From: Bradyrhizobium iriomotense
Lineage (GTDB): Bacteria > Pseudomonadota > Alphaproteobacteria > Rhizobiales > Xanthobacteraceae
Assembly: GCF_018130765.1 (NCBI RefSeq)
Contig: NZ_JAFCJZ010000003.1
Coordinates: 1-64,000 of the forward strand
Direction: 5' to 3'
DNA length: 64,000 bases
Shown: positions 1 to 8,837 of the stretch, piece by piece
Layout: each line of letters opens with the position of its first letter
Position numbering within the stretch: position 1 is the stretch's first letter
Program-made: the position numbers and the translations under genes
The notes under the pieces: generated by a model
Told to the model about the DNA's origin: nothing
Database searches by the model: none
The model's input: only the letters and a program-made list of their open reading frames with translations

Positions 1-497
1 GCTGCATTCTGCGCGGCGACAATTCGCGCGGCGAGTTCTACTCGATCGCGATCTCGAACGGCTTCCAGCAGGTCGATAGCGGCACCAAGATGATCCATCT
101 CGGCAAGAACACGTCGAGCCGCATCATCTCCAAGGGCATCGCCGCCGGCAAGTCGCAGAACACCTATCGCGGTCTCGTCACCGCGCACCGGAAAGCCATC
201 GGCGCGCGCAACTTCACCGCCTGCGACTCCTTGCTGATCGGCGACAAATGCGGTGCGCACACCGTGCCGTACATCGAGGCCAAGAACTCCTCGGCGACGT
301 TCGAGCACGAGGCGACGACCTCGAAGATCTCCGAGGACGTGCTGTTCTACTGCATCCAGCGCGGGCTCAGCCAGGAAGAGGCCGTCGGCCTCGTCGTCAA
401 CGGCTTCGTCAAGGACGTGCTGCAGCAGCTGCCGATGGAATTCGCGGTGGAAGCGCAGAAGCTGATCTCGATCTCGTTGGAAGGAAGCGTCGGATGA
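1..497 (+). CDS. sufB: SufB, Fe-S cluster scaffold subunit (5' truncated by window edge)
   Basis: Carboxy-terminal part (about 165 residues) of SufB, the scaffold subunit of the SUF iron-sulfur assembly complex SufBC2D. The open frame runs from base 3 with no start inside the window. The residues [35 protein letters not shown] and [12 protein letters not shown] are typical of the SufB beta-helix core, and the segment ending in the SufC-binding helices ([20 protein letters not shown]) is complete. It is followed 31 bp later by sufC, so it belongs to a sufBCDS operon. Its promoter is outside the window, so NifA control cannot be judged here. Confidence 0.95.
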   Translation, partial: CILRGDNSRGEFYSIAISNGFQQVDSGTKMIHLGKNTSSRIISKGIAAGKSQNTYRGLVTAHRKAIGARNFTACDSLLIGDKCGAHTVPYIEAKNSSATFEHEATTSKISEDVLFYCIQRGLSQEEAVGLVVNGFVKDVLQQLPMEFAVEAQKLISISLEGSVG

Positions 498-528
498 CCA
501 TCTTCGGACCCAACAGGCAAGGAGAAGT

Positions 529-1290
<762 letters not shown>

Positions 1291-1294
1291 TCCC

Positions 1295-2614
1295 ATGAAT
1301 GCCGAGATCCGCGCCGTGAAGACCGCCGCCGAAATCGGCCTGGCCGATCTGTTCGCTGCTGTGCGAAAGGACCTGCCCGGCGGCAGCAGCACCGAGGCGA
1401 TCCGGTCTGATGCCTTCGATCGCTTCGCGGCCCAGGGTTTGCCCCACTCCCGCGTTGAGGCGTGGAAGTACACCGACCTGCGGCGCCTGGTGCGCGATGC
1501 CAAGCCGCTGGCGTCTCGACCTGATGCGGCCGCCAAGACCGCGGCCGGCGGAGCCGGGGCGGTGTTCGCCGGTCTTGACGTTCGGCGGCTCTTGATTGTC
1601 GACGGCGCCTTCGTGCCCGAACTCTCCGATCTCGCTGCTCTCGAAGCCGGCGTCGCCATTCGTGCGACGGTCGAGGCGCTGGCGGCGGAGGAAATGGTTC
1701 TCCCATTGGGGATGGCTGGGACCGATCCGGTTGCGGCACTCAACACCGCGCTCGCCGGCGACGGTGTCGTGATCACGGTTGCCGCCGGTGCCGTCGTGGC
1801 GCGGCCGATTCATCTCGTCTTCGTAACGACGAGTGCTGCGCCGGCGGCGATGTTTACGCGATCGCGGCTGGAGCTCGGTAATGGCGCCTCGCTGACGCTG
1901 ATCGAGACGCATGAAGGACCGGATCAGTCCGACTACCAGGTCAATGCGGCCTTGCAAGTGGACGTCGGTGACAAGGCCAGCCTGGATCACATCAAGATCA
2001 CGAGCGAAGGTGCGGCTGCGCTGCACATCGCGACGCTGGAGGCGTCGATCGGTGCGCGCGCGAACTACCGTGAGTTCGGGTTCACGACGGGCGGCGCCGT
2101 GGTGCGCAACCAGCTCTTCCTGAGACTGGCCGGCGAGGGGAGCATCGCCAGTGTGCACCAGGCGAGCCTTCTGTCCGGCCGGCAGCACGCAGACACCACA
2201 CTCACCGTCGATCATGCCGCCGCAGGCTCGCAGAGCCGCGAGGTGTTCAAGGCGGTGGTCGACGACGAGGCGCGCGCGGTGTTCCAGGGCAGGATCACGG
2301 TGCAGCCGGGCGCGCAGCAGACCGATGCCAGGATGATGGCCCGGGCGTTGCTCCTGTCCGACGAAGCCGTAGCCAATTGCAAGCCGGAGCTCGAGATCTT
2401 CGCGGATGACGTCCAGTGCGGCCACGGCACCACCACCGGCGCGCTGGACGATCAACTGAAGTTCTACCTGATGGCCCGCGGCATAGCGGAAAAGGAAGCC
2501 GAAGCGCTGCTGATCGAGGCCTTCGTCGGCGAGGTGATCGACGCCGTCGCGCGGGATGATCTGCGCGAGGCACTGTCGAGCAAGATGCTCGACTGGCTCA
2601 AGGGGCGGGAATGA
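1295..2614 (+). CDS. sufD: SufD, Fe-S cluster assembly scaffold partner
   Basis: 439-residue SufD, the structural homologue of SufB that forms the SufB-SufD heterodimer on which clusters are built. Family features are RVEAWKYTDLRRL near the N-terminus, the beta-helix core, and the C-terminal segment with ADDVQCGHGTTTGALDDQLKFYLMARG, where the conserved Cys-Gly-His sits. The start ATG at 1295 is 4 bp after the sufC stop. The sufS ATG begins 5 bp beyond its own stop, so translation of C, D and S is probably coupled. Confidence 0.96.
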   Translation: MNAEIRAVKTAAEIGLADLFAAVRKDLPGGSSTEAIRSDAFDRFAAQGLPHSRVEAWKYTDLRRLVRDAKPLASRPDAAAKTAAGGAGAVFAGLDVRRLLIVDGAFVPELSDLAALEAGVAIRATVEALAAEEMVLPLGMAGTDPVAALNTALAGDGVVITVAAGAVVARPIHLVFVTTSAAPAAMFTRSRLELGNGASLTLIETHEGPDQSDYQVNAALQVDVGDKASLDHIKITSEGAAALHIATLEASIGARANYREFGFTTGGAVVRNQLFLRLAGEGSIASVHQASLLSGRQHADTTLTVDHAAAGSQSREVFKAVVDDEARAVFQGRITVQPGAQQTDARMMARALLLSDEAVANCKPELEIFADDVQCGHGTTTGALDDQLKFYLMARGIAEKEAEALLIEAFVGEVIDAVARDDLREALSSKMLDWLKGRE

Positions 2615-2618
2615 TCCC

Positions 2619-3860
2619 ATGCATCCGGCGGTCAGCAACGGAAGCTATGATGTCTATCGCGTCCGGCAGGACTTTCCGATCCTGTCGATGCAGGTGCACG
2701 GCAAGCCGCTGGTCTACCTGGACAACGCGGCCTCGGCACAGAAACCGAAGGCCGTGCTGAGCCGACTAACCGAGGCCTACACCAGCGAATACGCCAACGT
2801 GCATCGCGGACTGCATTACCTCGCCAACGCCGCCACTGAGGCTTATGAGGGCGCGCGCGACAAGATCGCGAAGTTCCTCAACGCGGAGCGGCGCGAGGAG
2901 ATCATCTTCACCCGCGGTGCCACGGAGGCGATCAATCTCGTGGCCCAGACGTTTGGCCGGGAGCGGATCGGCGAAGGCGACGAGATCGTGCTTTCGATCA
3001 TGGAGCACCACGCCAACATCGTGCCCTGGCACTTCCTGCGCGAACGGCAGGGCGCCGTGATCAGATGGGCGCCGGTCGACGACGACGGCAGTTTTCTGAT
3101 CGACGAGTTCGAAAAGCTGCTGAACGAGCGGACCAGGCTGGTCGCCGTCACCCAGATGTCGAACGTGCTCGGCAGCGTCATCCCAGTGAAGGAGGTCGTT
3201 CACCTCGCCCATTCACGCGGAATCCCTGTCCTGGTTGACGGCTCGCAAGCCGCTGTCCACATGGATGTCGATGTCCGAGACATCGACTGCGACTTCTACG
3301 TCGTTACCGGACACAAGCTGTACGGGCCGACCGGCATCGGTGCGCTCTATGGCAAGTACGCGCATCTGTCGGCCATGCCGCCCTTCAACGGCGGCGGAGA
3401 GATGATCCGCCAGGTCTCCCGCGACACCGTCACCTATGGCGAACCGCCGCACCGCTTCGAGGCCGGCACGCCGCCGATCGTGCAGGCGATCGGCCTCGGC
3501 GCCGCGATCGACTATGTCGGATCGATCGGAAAGGAACGAATCCGCCGGCACGAGAGCAGCCTCCTGGCCTACGCCCAGGAACGGCTGCGCGGGATCAACT
3601 CGTTGCGGATCATCGGGACGGCGACTGACAAGGGGCCGGTCGTGTCGTTCGAGATGAAGAATGCCCACGCCCACGACTTTGCAACCGTCATCGACCGCTC
3701 GGGCGTCGCTGTGCGCGCGGGCACCCATTGCGCGATGCCGTTGCTCGATCGCTTCGGGGTGACCGCGACCTGTCGTGCTTCGTTCGCGCTCTACAACACC
3801 ATGGAAGAGGTCGACGCTCTGGCCGAGGCCTTGGTCAAGGCCCAGGAGATGTTCTCATGA
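2619..3860 (+). CDS. sufS: SufS, PLP-dependent cysteine desulfurase (group II)
   Basis: Cysteine desulfurase that mobilises sulfur from L-cysteine for the SUF system; its partner SufE is encoded just downstream on the other strand. About 413 residues. The PLP Schiff-base lysine is in VVTGHKLYGPTG and the catalytic cysteine lies in the C-terminal loop RAGTHCAMPLL. The longer frame open upstream overlaps sufD; the ATG at 2619 (MHPAV) is preferred because it starts just after the sufD stop and matches the family length. It overlaps the following NifZ-domain gene by ATGA. It is distinct from NifS at 16701. Confidence 0.95.
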   Translation: MHPAVSNGSYDVYRVRQDFPILSMQVHGKPLVYLDNAASAQKPKAVLSRLTEAYTSEYANVHRGLHYLANAATEAYEGARDKIAKFLNAERREEIIFTRGATEAINLVAQTFGRERIGEGDEIVLSIMEHHANIVPWHFLRERQGAVIRWAPVDDDGSFLIDEFEKLLNERTRLVAVTQMSNVLGSVIPVKEVVHLAHSRGIPVLVDGSQAAVHMDVDVRDIDCDFYVVTGHKLYGPTGIGALYGKYAHLSAMPPFNGGGEMIRQVSRDTVTYGEPPHRFEAGTPPIVQAIGLGAAIDYVGSIGKERIRRHESSLLAYAQERLRGINSLRIIGTATDKGPVVSFEMKNAHAHDFATVIDRSGVAVRAGTHCAMPLLDRFGVTATCRASFALYNTMEEVDALAEALVKAQEMFS

Positions 3861-4195
3861 GCGACCAGATCGCTACCAAACCACGGCCCGTGGCCCGAAT
3901 CGTATGCGATGCCCATCGACGCCGTGCGGTGCGGAACATGGAACGGCGGTTCACCGGTGAGTTCTCGCCTGGCGAGCCGATCCGCGCCGCGGCCGTGATC
4001 AGGAACGACGGCATGTATCCGCACAAGGACATCGGCGAGCCGCTGGTGCATCCCGGTGACGCCGGCGTCGTCCGCGAGAGCTGGCGCTTCCTCGGCGAGG
4101 TCTACTACACGGTCGAGTTCGTGGCTCGCTCGGTGTTCGTCATCATGCGCGGCCACGAAATGGCGCGAATGGGGACCGCGTTCGACGCTGCCTGA
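3857..4195 (+). CDS. NifZ-domain protein in the suf operon
   Basis: 112-residue protein. The central part reads FSPGEPIRAAAVIRNDGMYP, then PGDAGVVRESWRFLGEVYYTVEF, which is the NifZ-family pattern (G-x2-V/I-R-x5-I/V-R-N-D-G-x-Y/F). NifZ acts in P-cluster maturation of the MoFe protein. The N-terminal 35 residues are extra and basic. The start ATG overlaps the sufS stop (ATGA), implying translational coupling with cysteine desulfurase. It is one of three NifZ-type genes in the window (others at 22681 and 22995). Its specific role is not known; placement in a suf operon suggests a cluster-transfer or maturation function. Confidence 0.75.
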   Translation: MSDQIATKPRPVARIVCDAHRRRAVRNMERRFTGEFSPGEPIRAAAVIRNDGMYPHKDIGEPLVHPGDAGVVRESWRFLGEVYYTVEFVARSVFVIMRGHEMARMGTAFDAA

Positions 4196-4209
4196 CGCGC
4201 TGCCGGATA

Positions 4210-4653
4210 TCACACGGCTTCCGCCAGCGCTGCGGTCGCGTCGGCCCGCATCCGCGACACCATGGACCGGAAGCCGTTCGAGCGTTGTGGCGTCAGGTGT
4301 TCGCCGAGTCCGAGGCGCTCGAACAGGGCCAGGGCATTTTCGCCGGCGATCTCCGCCGCGGAGCGCCCGGACAAAAGCGCAATCAGGATGGCGACCAGGC
4401 CGCGGACGATGTGAGCATCGCTGTCGCCGGCAAAGCTGAGGAATGGCCGCCCGTCCCGGTGCTCGACGGTGGTCGCCAGCCAGACCTGGCTGACGCAGCC
4501 CTGTACCTTGTTGGCGTCAGTGCGCCGCGCTTCGGGAAATGGCGCCAGCTTGCGACCGAGCTCGATCACATAGCGGTAGCGATCATCCCACTCATCGAGC
4601 AGGGCGAAGTTCTCGATGATGTCGTCGATCGGCGTTGGCTGGGATGGGGTCAT
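4210..4653 (-). CDS. sufE: SufE, sulfur acceptor for SufS
   Basis: 147-residue SufE, which accepts persulfide sulfur from SufS and stimulates it. Family motifs: IIENFALLDEWDDRYRYVIELG at the N-terminus, NKVQGCVSQVWL carrying the active cysteine, and GLVAILIALLSGRSAAEI. It is convergent with the sufBCDS operon (15 bp between the stops), so unlike common sufBCDSE operons here it is transcribed from the opposite strand. Confidence 0.95.
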   Translation of the reverse strand: MTPSQPTPIDDIIENFALLDEWDDRYRYVIELGRKLAPFPEARRTDANKVQGCVSQVWLATTVEHRDGRPFLSFAGDSDAHIVRGLVAILIALLSGRSAAEIAGENALALFERLGLGEHLTPQRSNGFRSMVSRMRADATAALAEAV

Positions 4654-4686
4654 GAAATATCTCCGGGGTCGGTGACTGATCAGTCG

Positions 4687-5124
4687 TCAGCCAGAGGCTG
4701 CGTGGATGAGGCGCGATGAGCCGTCGCGAGAGGTCGGATCTGCCAGCGCCCGATCGACCGCATCACAGACGGAGTCGAACGAGATCGGCTTGCGAATAAT
4801 CCCGCAAACGCCATGTTCGAAAGACAGCCGTGCGAGCGGATCCGAATTGCTGTCGGCGACAAGCAGGATCGCGGCTCTGCCGAATGGCCAGGATTGCGCT
4901 GGCGGCAACACGTCACGCCGTTCCTGCAGAAATGACACTCCCAGCAGCACCGCATCGGGCGCGTCCATGACGCCGGCCGCCGCCTCGTCGAGAGATGCGA
5001 ATGCGCGGGTCCGGTGGCGCTCACGCAGGATATAGTGGAGCGCGGATCGCACCACCTGTTCGCGCTCGATCACGAATATTGTCGCCGGCGTTCCGGTCGG
5101 CTGAAATCTCGGTTCGAACTGCAT
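4687..5124 (-). CDS. Degenerate response-regulator receiver protein (pseudo-receiver), divergent from nifD
   Basis: 145-residue stand-alone receiver-like domain with no output domain. It keeps the fold pattern (IFVIEREQVVRSALHYIL, PDAVLLGVSFL, AAILLVADS, IIRKPIS with Lys113) but the phosphoacceptor aspartate is replaced by Gly62 and the acidic pair is reduced to Glu20. Phosphorylation is therefore unlikely. The frame stays open upstream to 5616 through the nifD promoter; the ATG at 5124 is chosen because it matches the length of the paralogue at 30680-31114 and lies downstream of a minus-strand -24/-12 motif (5157-5171). It is probably co-activated with nifDK by NifA. Function unknown; a protein-protein signalling or sequestration role is inferred. 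Confidence 0.75.
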   Translation of the reverse strand: MQFEPRFQPTGTPATIFVIEREQVVRSALHYILRERHRTRAFASLDEAAAGVMDAPDAVLLGVSFLQERRDVLPPAQSWPFGRAAILLVADSNSDPLARLSFEHGVCGIIRKPISFDSVCDAVDRALADPTSRDGSSRLIHAASG

Positions 5125-5156
5125 GAGCGCCTCAATGCGTTGGTCAAAGGCGTCAA

Positions 5157-5171
5157 GCAAGCTCCATACCG
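5157..5171 (-). promoter_or_regulatory. Candidate sigma-54 promoter for the pseudo-receiver gene at 4687
   Basis: On the minus strand the sequence reads CGGTAT-N5-TTGC, with the essential GG and GC ten bases apart as in -24/-12 promoters. It lies 33 bp upstream of the ATG at 5124 and about 65 bp from the nearer NifA-type site. The -24 element deviates from TGGCAC, so this is a weaker match than that of nifD. Confidence 0.5.
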
Positions 5172-5235
5172 CAGCGCGGATCGGTCCTGCCGTACAGGAA
5201 AATGCATGTTCAACGTCATTTGGCGACGCGCGCAT

Positions 5236-5251
5236 TGTTTTGTTTCGAACA
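5236..5251. promoter_or_regulatory. NifA upstream activator site (distal)
   Basis: TGT-N10-ACA exact match (TGTTTTGTTTCGAACA), 110 bp upstream of the nifD -24 element and 65 bp from the divergent minus-strand promoter. The site is palindromic in its conserved parts and could serve both promoters. Confidence 0.7.
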
Positions 5252-5285
5252 GCCGTCCGTGCACGCACATGTCGGCATGAAGCGA

Positions 5286-5301
5286 TGTCGGGTTTGCAAC
5301 A
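5286..5301. promoter_or_regulatory. NifA upstream activator site (proximal)
   Basis: TGTCGGGTTTGCAACA matches TGT-N10-ACA exactly, 60 bp upstream of the nifD -24 element. It closely resembles the site between modA and modD (43094) and the site before the iscA-type gene (15882), which supports it being a real NifA site. Confidence 0.85.
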
Positions 5302-5360
5302 AAGACGAGGAGCTGAGCTATCTCTCTCCAATCGCTTCGTTTTTTGTCTTCGGCGAAGGC

Positions 5361-5375
5361 TGGCACACTCGTTGC
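5361..5375 (+). promoter_or_regulatory. Sigma-54 (-24/-12) promoter of nifDKENX
   Basis: TGGCACACTCGTTGC is a perfect TGGCAC-N5-TTGC element. It lies 192 bp before the nifD ATG, giving an untranslated leader of roughly 180 bases. Two TGT-N10-ACA sites lie upstream at 5236 and 5286. Confidence 0.93.
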
Positions 5376-5566
5376 AAAAGTCCTTATGCAACGCGACCTC
5401 GCGGAAAGAGATCGCGAGAGCGGCGCGCCGGTTGAGGGCAATCGGCCGAAGGAGAGCAGAGTGACCACATCGGGACAGGTCGCGTTGTGAGGCCTGTCGA
5501 TCGTCTATCAGGCGCTTCGGAGGAGGCGTCCGACCCCTCGCACAGGGATAACCGAAGGATATTCGT

Positions 5567-7069
5567 ATGAGCCTAGCAACCACAGAGAGCGTCGCGGAGA
5601 TCAAGGCCCGCAACAAGCAACTGATCGACGAAGTCTTGAAGGTCTATCCGGAGAAGACTGCCAAGCGTCGCGCCAAGCACCTCAACGTACACGAGGCCGG
5701 CAAGTCCGATTGCGGCGTCAAGTCGAACCTGAAGTCCATACCCGGCGTGATGACCATCCGCGGTTGCGCCTATGCCGGCTCCAAGGGCGTGGTGTGGGGT
5801 CCGATCAAGGACATGATCCACATCAGCCACGGACCGGTCGGTTGCGGCCAGTATTCCTGGGCCGCCCGCCGCAACTACTATATCGGCACGACCGGCATCG
5901 ACACCTTCGTCACGATGCAGTTCACCTCCGACTTCCAGGAGAAGGACATCGTGTTCGGCGGCGACAAGAAGCTCGCCAAGATCATCGACGAGATCCAGGA
6001 GCTGTTCCCGCTCAATCACGGCATCACCATCCAGTCGGAATGCCCGATCGGCCTGATCGGTGACGACATCGAGGCGGTGTCGAAGGTGAAGTCCAAGGAG
6101 TACGACGGCAAAACCATCGTTCCGGTGCGTTGCGAAGGCTTCCGCGGCGTCTCGCAGTCGCTCGGCCACCACATCGCCAACGACGCCGTGCGGGACTGGA
6201 TCTTCGACAAGGTCAACCCGGAGGCAAAGCCGGCCTTCGAATCCACGCCCTACGACGTCGCGATCATCGGCGACTACAACATCGGCGGTGACGCATGGTC
6301 CTCGCGCATCCTGCTTGAGGAGATGGGCCTGCGCGTGATCGCGCAATGGTCCGGCGACGGCAGCCTCGCCGAATTGGAAGCAACGCCTAAGGCGAAGCTC
6401 AACGTCCTGCATTGCTACCGTTCGATGAACTACATCTCGCGCCACATGGAAGAAAAGTTCGGTATTCCCTGGTGCGAGTACAACTTCTTCGGCCCCTCCA
6501 AGATCGCGGAATCACTGCGCAAGATTGCCAGCTTCTTCGACGACAAGATCAAGGAAGGCGCCGAGCGCGTCATCGCGAAGTACCAGCCGCTGATGGATGC
6601 GGTGATCGCCAAGTACCGCCCGCGCCTCGAAGGCAAGACCGTGATGCTGTTCGTCGGCGGCCTGCGTCCCCGCCACGTGATCGGCGCCTATGAGGACCTC
6701 GGCATGGAGGTGGTCGGCACCGGCTACGAGTTCGGCCACAACGACGACTACCAGCGCACTGCCCAGCACTACGTCAAGGACGGCACGCTGATCTATGACG
6801 ACGTCACCGGCTACGAGTTCGAGCGCTTCGTCGAGAAGATCCAGCCCGATCTCGTCGGCTCCGGCATCAAGGAGAAGTACGTCTTCCAGAAAATGGGCGT
6901 GCCGTTCCGCCAGATGCACTCCTGGGACTATTCCGGTCCCTATCACGGCTATGACGGGTTCGCGATCTTCGCGCGCGACATGGACATGGCGATCAACTCC
7001 CCGATCTGGAAGAAGACCAAGGCACCCTGGAAGGATGCCCCGCGGCCGAGCTTGATGGCGGCGGAATAA
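5567..7069 (+). CDS. nifD: Nitrogenase MoFe protein alpha chain
   Basis: 500-residue NifD, alpha subunit of dinitrogenase, holding the FeMo-cofactor and half of each P-cluster. Visible ligand regions: the P-cluster cysteines in [10 protein letters not shown] and [12 protein letters not shown], the FeMo-co cysteine in [10 protein letters not shown], and the cofactor histidine in [14 protein letters not shown]. Length and motifs are normal for Bradyrhizobium NifD. It is the first gene of the nifDKENX operon and has a strong sigma-54/NifA promoter. An 86-bp spacer with a perfect hairpin separates it from nifK. Confidence 0.99.
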   Translation: MSLATTESVAEIKARNKQLIDEVLKVYPEKTAKRRAKHLNVHEAGKSDCGVKSNLKSIPGVMTIRGCAYAGSKGVVWGPIKDMIHISHGPVGCGQYSWAARRNYYIGTTGIDTFVTMQFTSDFQEKDIVFGGDKKLAKIIDEIQELFPLNHGITIQSECPIGLIGDDIEAVSKVKSKEYDGKTIVPVRCEGFRGVSQSLGHHIANDAVRDWIFDKVNPEAKPAFESTPYDVAIIGDYNIGGDAWSSRILLEEMGLRVIAQWSGDGSLAELEATPKAKLNVLHCYRSMNYISRHMEEKFGIPWCEYNFFGPSKIAESLRKIASFFDDKIKEGAERVIAKYQPLMDAVIAKYRPRLEGKTVMLFVGGLRPRHVIGAYEDLGMEVVGTGYEFGHNDDYQRTAQHYVKDGTLIYDDVTGYEFERFVEKIQPDLVGSGIKEKYVFQKMGVPFRQMHSWDYSGPYHGYDGFAIFARDMDMAINSPIWKKTKAPWKDAPRPSLMAAE

Positions 7070-7081
7070 CAGAGGCGACGT

Positions 7082-7114
7082 CAGGCTCTTCCCGATGCTT
7101 TCGGGAAGAGCCTG
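7082..7114 (+). repeat. Perfect 14-bp stem-loop in the nifD-nifK spacer
   Basis: The left arm 7082-7095 (CAGGCTCTTCCCGA) and right arm 7101-7114 are exact reverse complements with a 5-base loop. There is no downstream T-run, so it is not a classical terminator; a role in mRNA stability or processing between nifD and nifK is an inference. Confidence 0.8.
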
Positions 7115-7155
7115 AGGACTGGCGATCGAACACGAAATCCAACGAAGGTGCCAAG

Positions 7156-8715
7156 ATGACACAGAATGCAGAACACGTGCTCGATCACTTCGAGCTGTTC
7201 CGAGGTCCGGAATACCAGCAGATGCTGGCCAACAAGAAGACGCTGTTCGAAAATCCGCATGATCCCGCGGAAGTCGAGCGGATCAGGGAATGGGCCAAGA
7301 CGCCCGAATATCGCGAGAAGAATTTTGCTCGCGAGGCGCTGACCGTCAACCCCGCCAAGGCATGCCAGCCGCTGGGCGCGGTGTTCGTCGCGGTCGGTTT
7401 CGAGGGCACGCTGCCTTTCGTGCATGGCTCGCAGGGGTGCGTCGCCTATTACCGCAGCCATCTGTCGCGGCACTTCAAGGAGCCGAGCTCCTGCGTTTCG
7501 TCCTCGATGACGGAGGACGCGGCGGTGTTCGGCGGCCTCAACAACATGATCGACGGGCTCGCCAACACCTACAACATGTACAAGCCGAAGATGATCGCCG
7601 TCTCCACCACCTGCATGGCGGAAGTGATCGGCGACGACCTCAACGCCTTCATCAAGACCGCGAAGGAGAAGGGTTCAGTCCCGGCGGAGTACGACGTTCC
7701 CTTCGCCCATACGCCGGCCTTTGTCGGCAGCCATGTCACCGGCTACGATAATGCGCTGAAGGGCATCTTGGAGCACTTCTGGGACGGCAAGGCCGGCACC
7801 GCGCCGAAGCTCGAGCGCAAGGAGAACGGCAAGGTCAATTTCATCGGCGGCTTCGACGGCTACACCGTCGGCAACATCCGCGAGATCAAGCGGATCTTCG
7901 AGCTGATGGGAATCGAATACACGATCCTTGCCGACAACAGCGACGTGTTCGACACCCCGACCGACGGCGAGTTCCGCATGTACGACGGCGGCACCACGCT
8001 GGAGGACGCCGCGAACGCGATCCATGCCAAAGCGACCATCTCGATGCAGCAGTACTGCACGGAGAAGACGCTGCCCTTCATCGAGAACCACGGCCACGAG
8101 GTCGCGGCCTTCAATCACCCGGTTGGAGTCAGTGCGACAGACGAGTTCTTGATGACGCTCTCGCGCATCACCGGAAAGCCGATCGCGAAGGCGCTGGAGC
8201 AGGAGCGCGGTCGCCTGGTCGACGCCATGGCCGACTCCAGCGCGCATATCCACGGCAAGAAGTTCGCGATCTACGGCGATCCGGACCTCTGCTACGGCTT
8301 GGCGGCCTTCCTGCTCGAGCTCGGCGCTGAGCCGACCCATGTACTCTCCACCAACGGCAACAAGGCCTGGGCGGAGAAGATGGAAGGGCTGTTTGCCAGT
8401 TCGCCGTTCGGCAAGAACTGCCATGCCTATCCCGGCAAGGATCTCTGGCACATGCGCTCGCTGCTGTTCACCGAGCCGGTCGATTTCCTGATCGGCAACA
8501 CCTACGGCAAGTACCTGGAGCGCGATACCGGCACGCCGCTGATCCGCATCGGCTTCCCGGTGTTCGATCGCCACCATCACCACCGCTATCCGGTGTGGGG
8601 CTATCAGGGCGGAATGAATGTGCTGGTGAAGATCCTCGACAAGATTTTCGACGAGATCGACAAGAACACCAACGTACCGGCCAAGACCGACTACAGCTTC
8701 GACATCATCCGCTGA
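7156..8715 (+). CDS. nifK: Nitrogenase MoFe protein beta chain
   Basis: 519-residue NifK, beta subunit of dinitrogenase, which completes the P-cluster. P-cluster cysteines are in [21 protein letters not shown] and [12 protein letters not shown]; the conserved [13 protein letters not shown] segment is present. The N-terminal extension typical of NifK is seen (ending in [16 protein letters not shown]). It follows nifD after 86 bp and precedes nifE after 122 bp, in the same transcription direction. Confidence 0.99.
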   Translation: MTQNAEHVLDHFELFRGPEYQQMLANKKTLFENPHDPAEVERIREWAKTPEYREKNFAREALTVNPAKACQPLGAVFVAVGFEGTLPFVHGSQGCVAYYRSHLSRHFKEPSSCVSSSMTEDAAVFGGLNNMIDGLANTYNMYKPKMIAVSTTCMAEVIGDDLNAFIKTAKEKGSVPAEYDVPFAHTPAFVGSHVTGYDNALKGILEHFWDGKAGTAPKLERKENGKVNFIGGFDGYTVGNIREIKRIFELMGIEYTILADNSDVFDTPTDGEFRMYDGGTTLEDAANAIHAKATISMQQYCTEKTLPFIENHGHEVAAFNHPVGVSATDEFLMTLSRITGKPIAKALEQERGRLVDAMADSSAHIHGKKFAIYGDPDLCYGLAAFLLELGAEPTHVLSTNGNKAWAEKMEGLFASSPFGKNCHAYPGKDLWHMRSLLFTEPVDFLIGNTYGKYLERDTGTPLIRIGFPVFDRHHHHRYPVWGYQGGMNVLVKILDKIFDEIDKNTNVPAKTDYSFDIIR

Positions 8716-8730
8716 CGTCGCGAAAGAGCT

Positions 8731-8759
8731 GCCGCCGCCTCGGAAAACGGGGCGGCGGC
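8731..8759 (+). repeat. GC-rich stem-loop in the nifK-nifE spacer
   Basis: GCCGCCGCC (8731-8739) pairs with GGCGGCGGC (8751-8759) around an 11-base interval. No T-run follows. Together with the hairpin at 7082 it means that both structural-gene spacers of the operon carry stem-loops, compatible with differential stability of nifDK versus nifEN message. Confidence 0.6.
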
Positions 8760-8837
8760 GGACGACAAGTCTAGCCAGAGCGATCGAGACTGCGGGGCAC
8801 AGAGCTCGCGCAGCGGGTCGGGGAATAGGAGAGACGA

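Noticed and set aside
4687-5616. Long 309-codon version of the pseudo-receiver gene
   Set aside because: It would cover the nifD promoter and NifA sites; the upstream part has no receiver features, and the paralogue is 144 aa.
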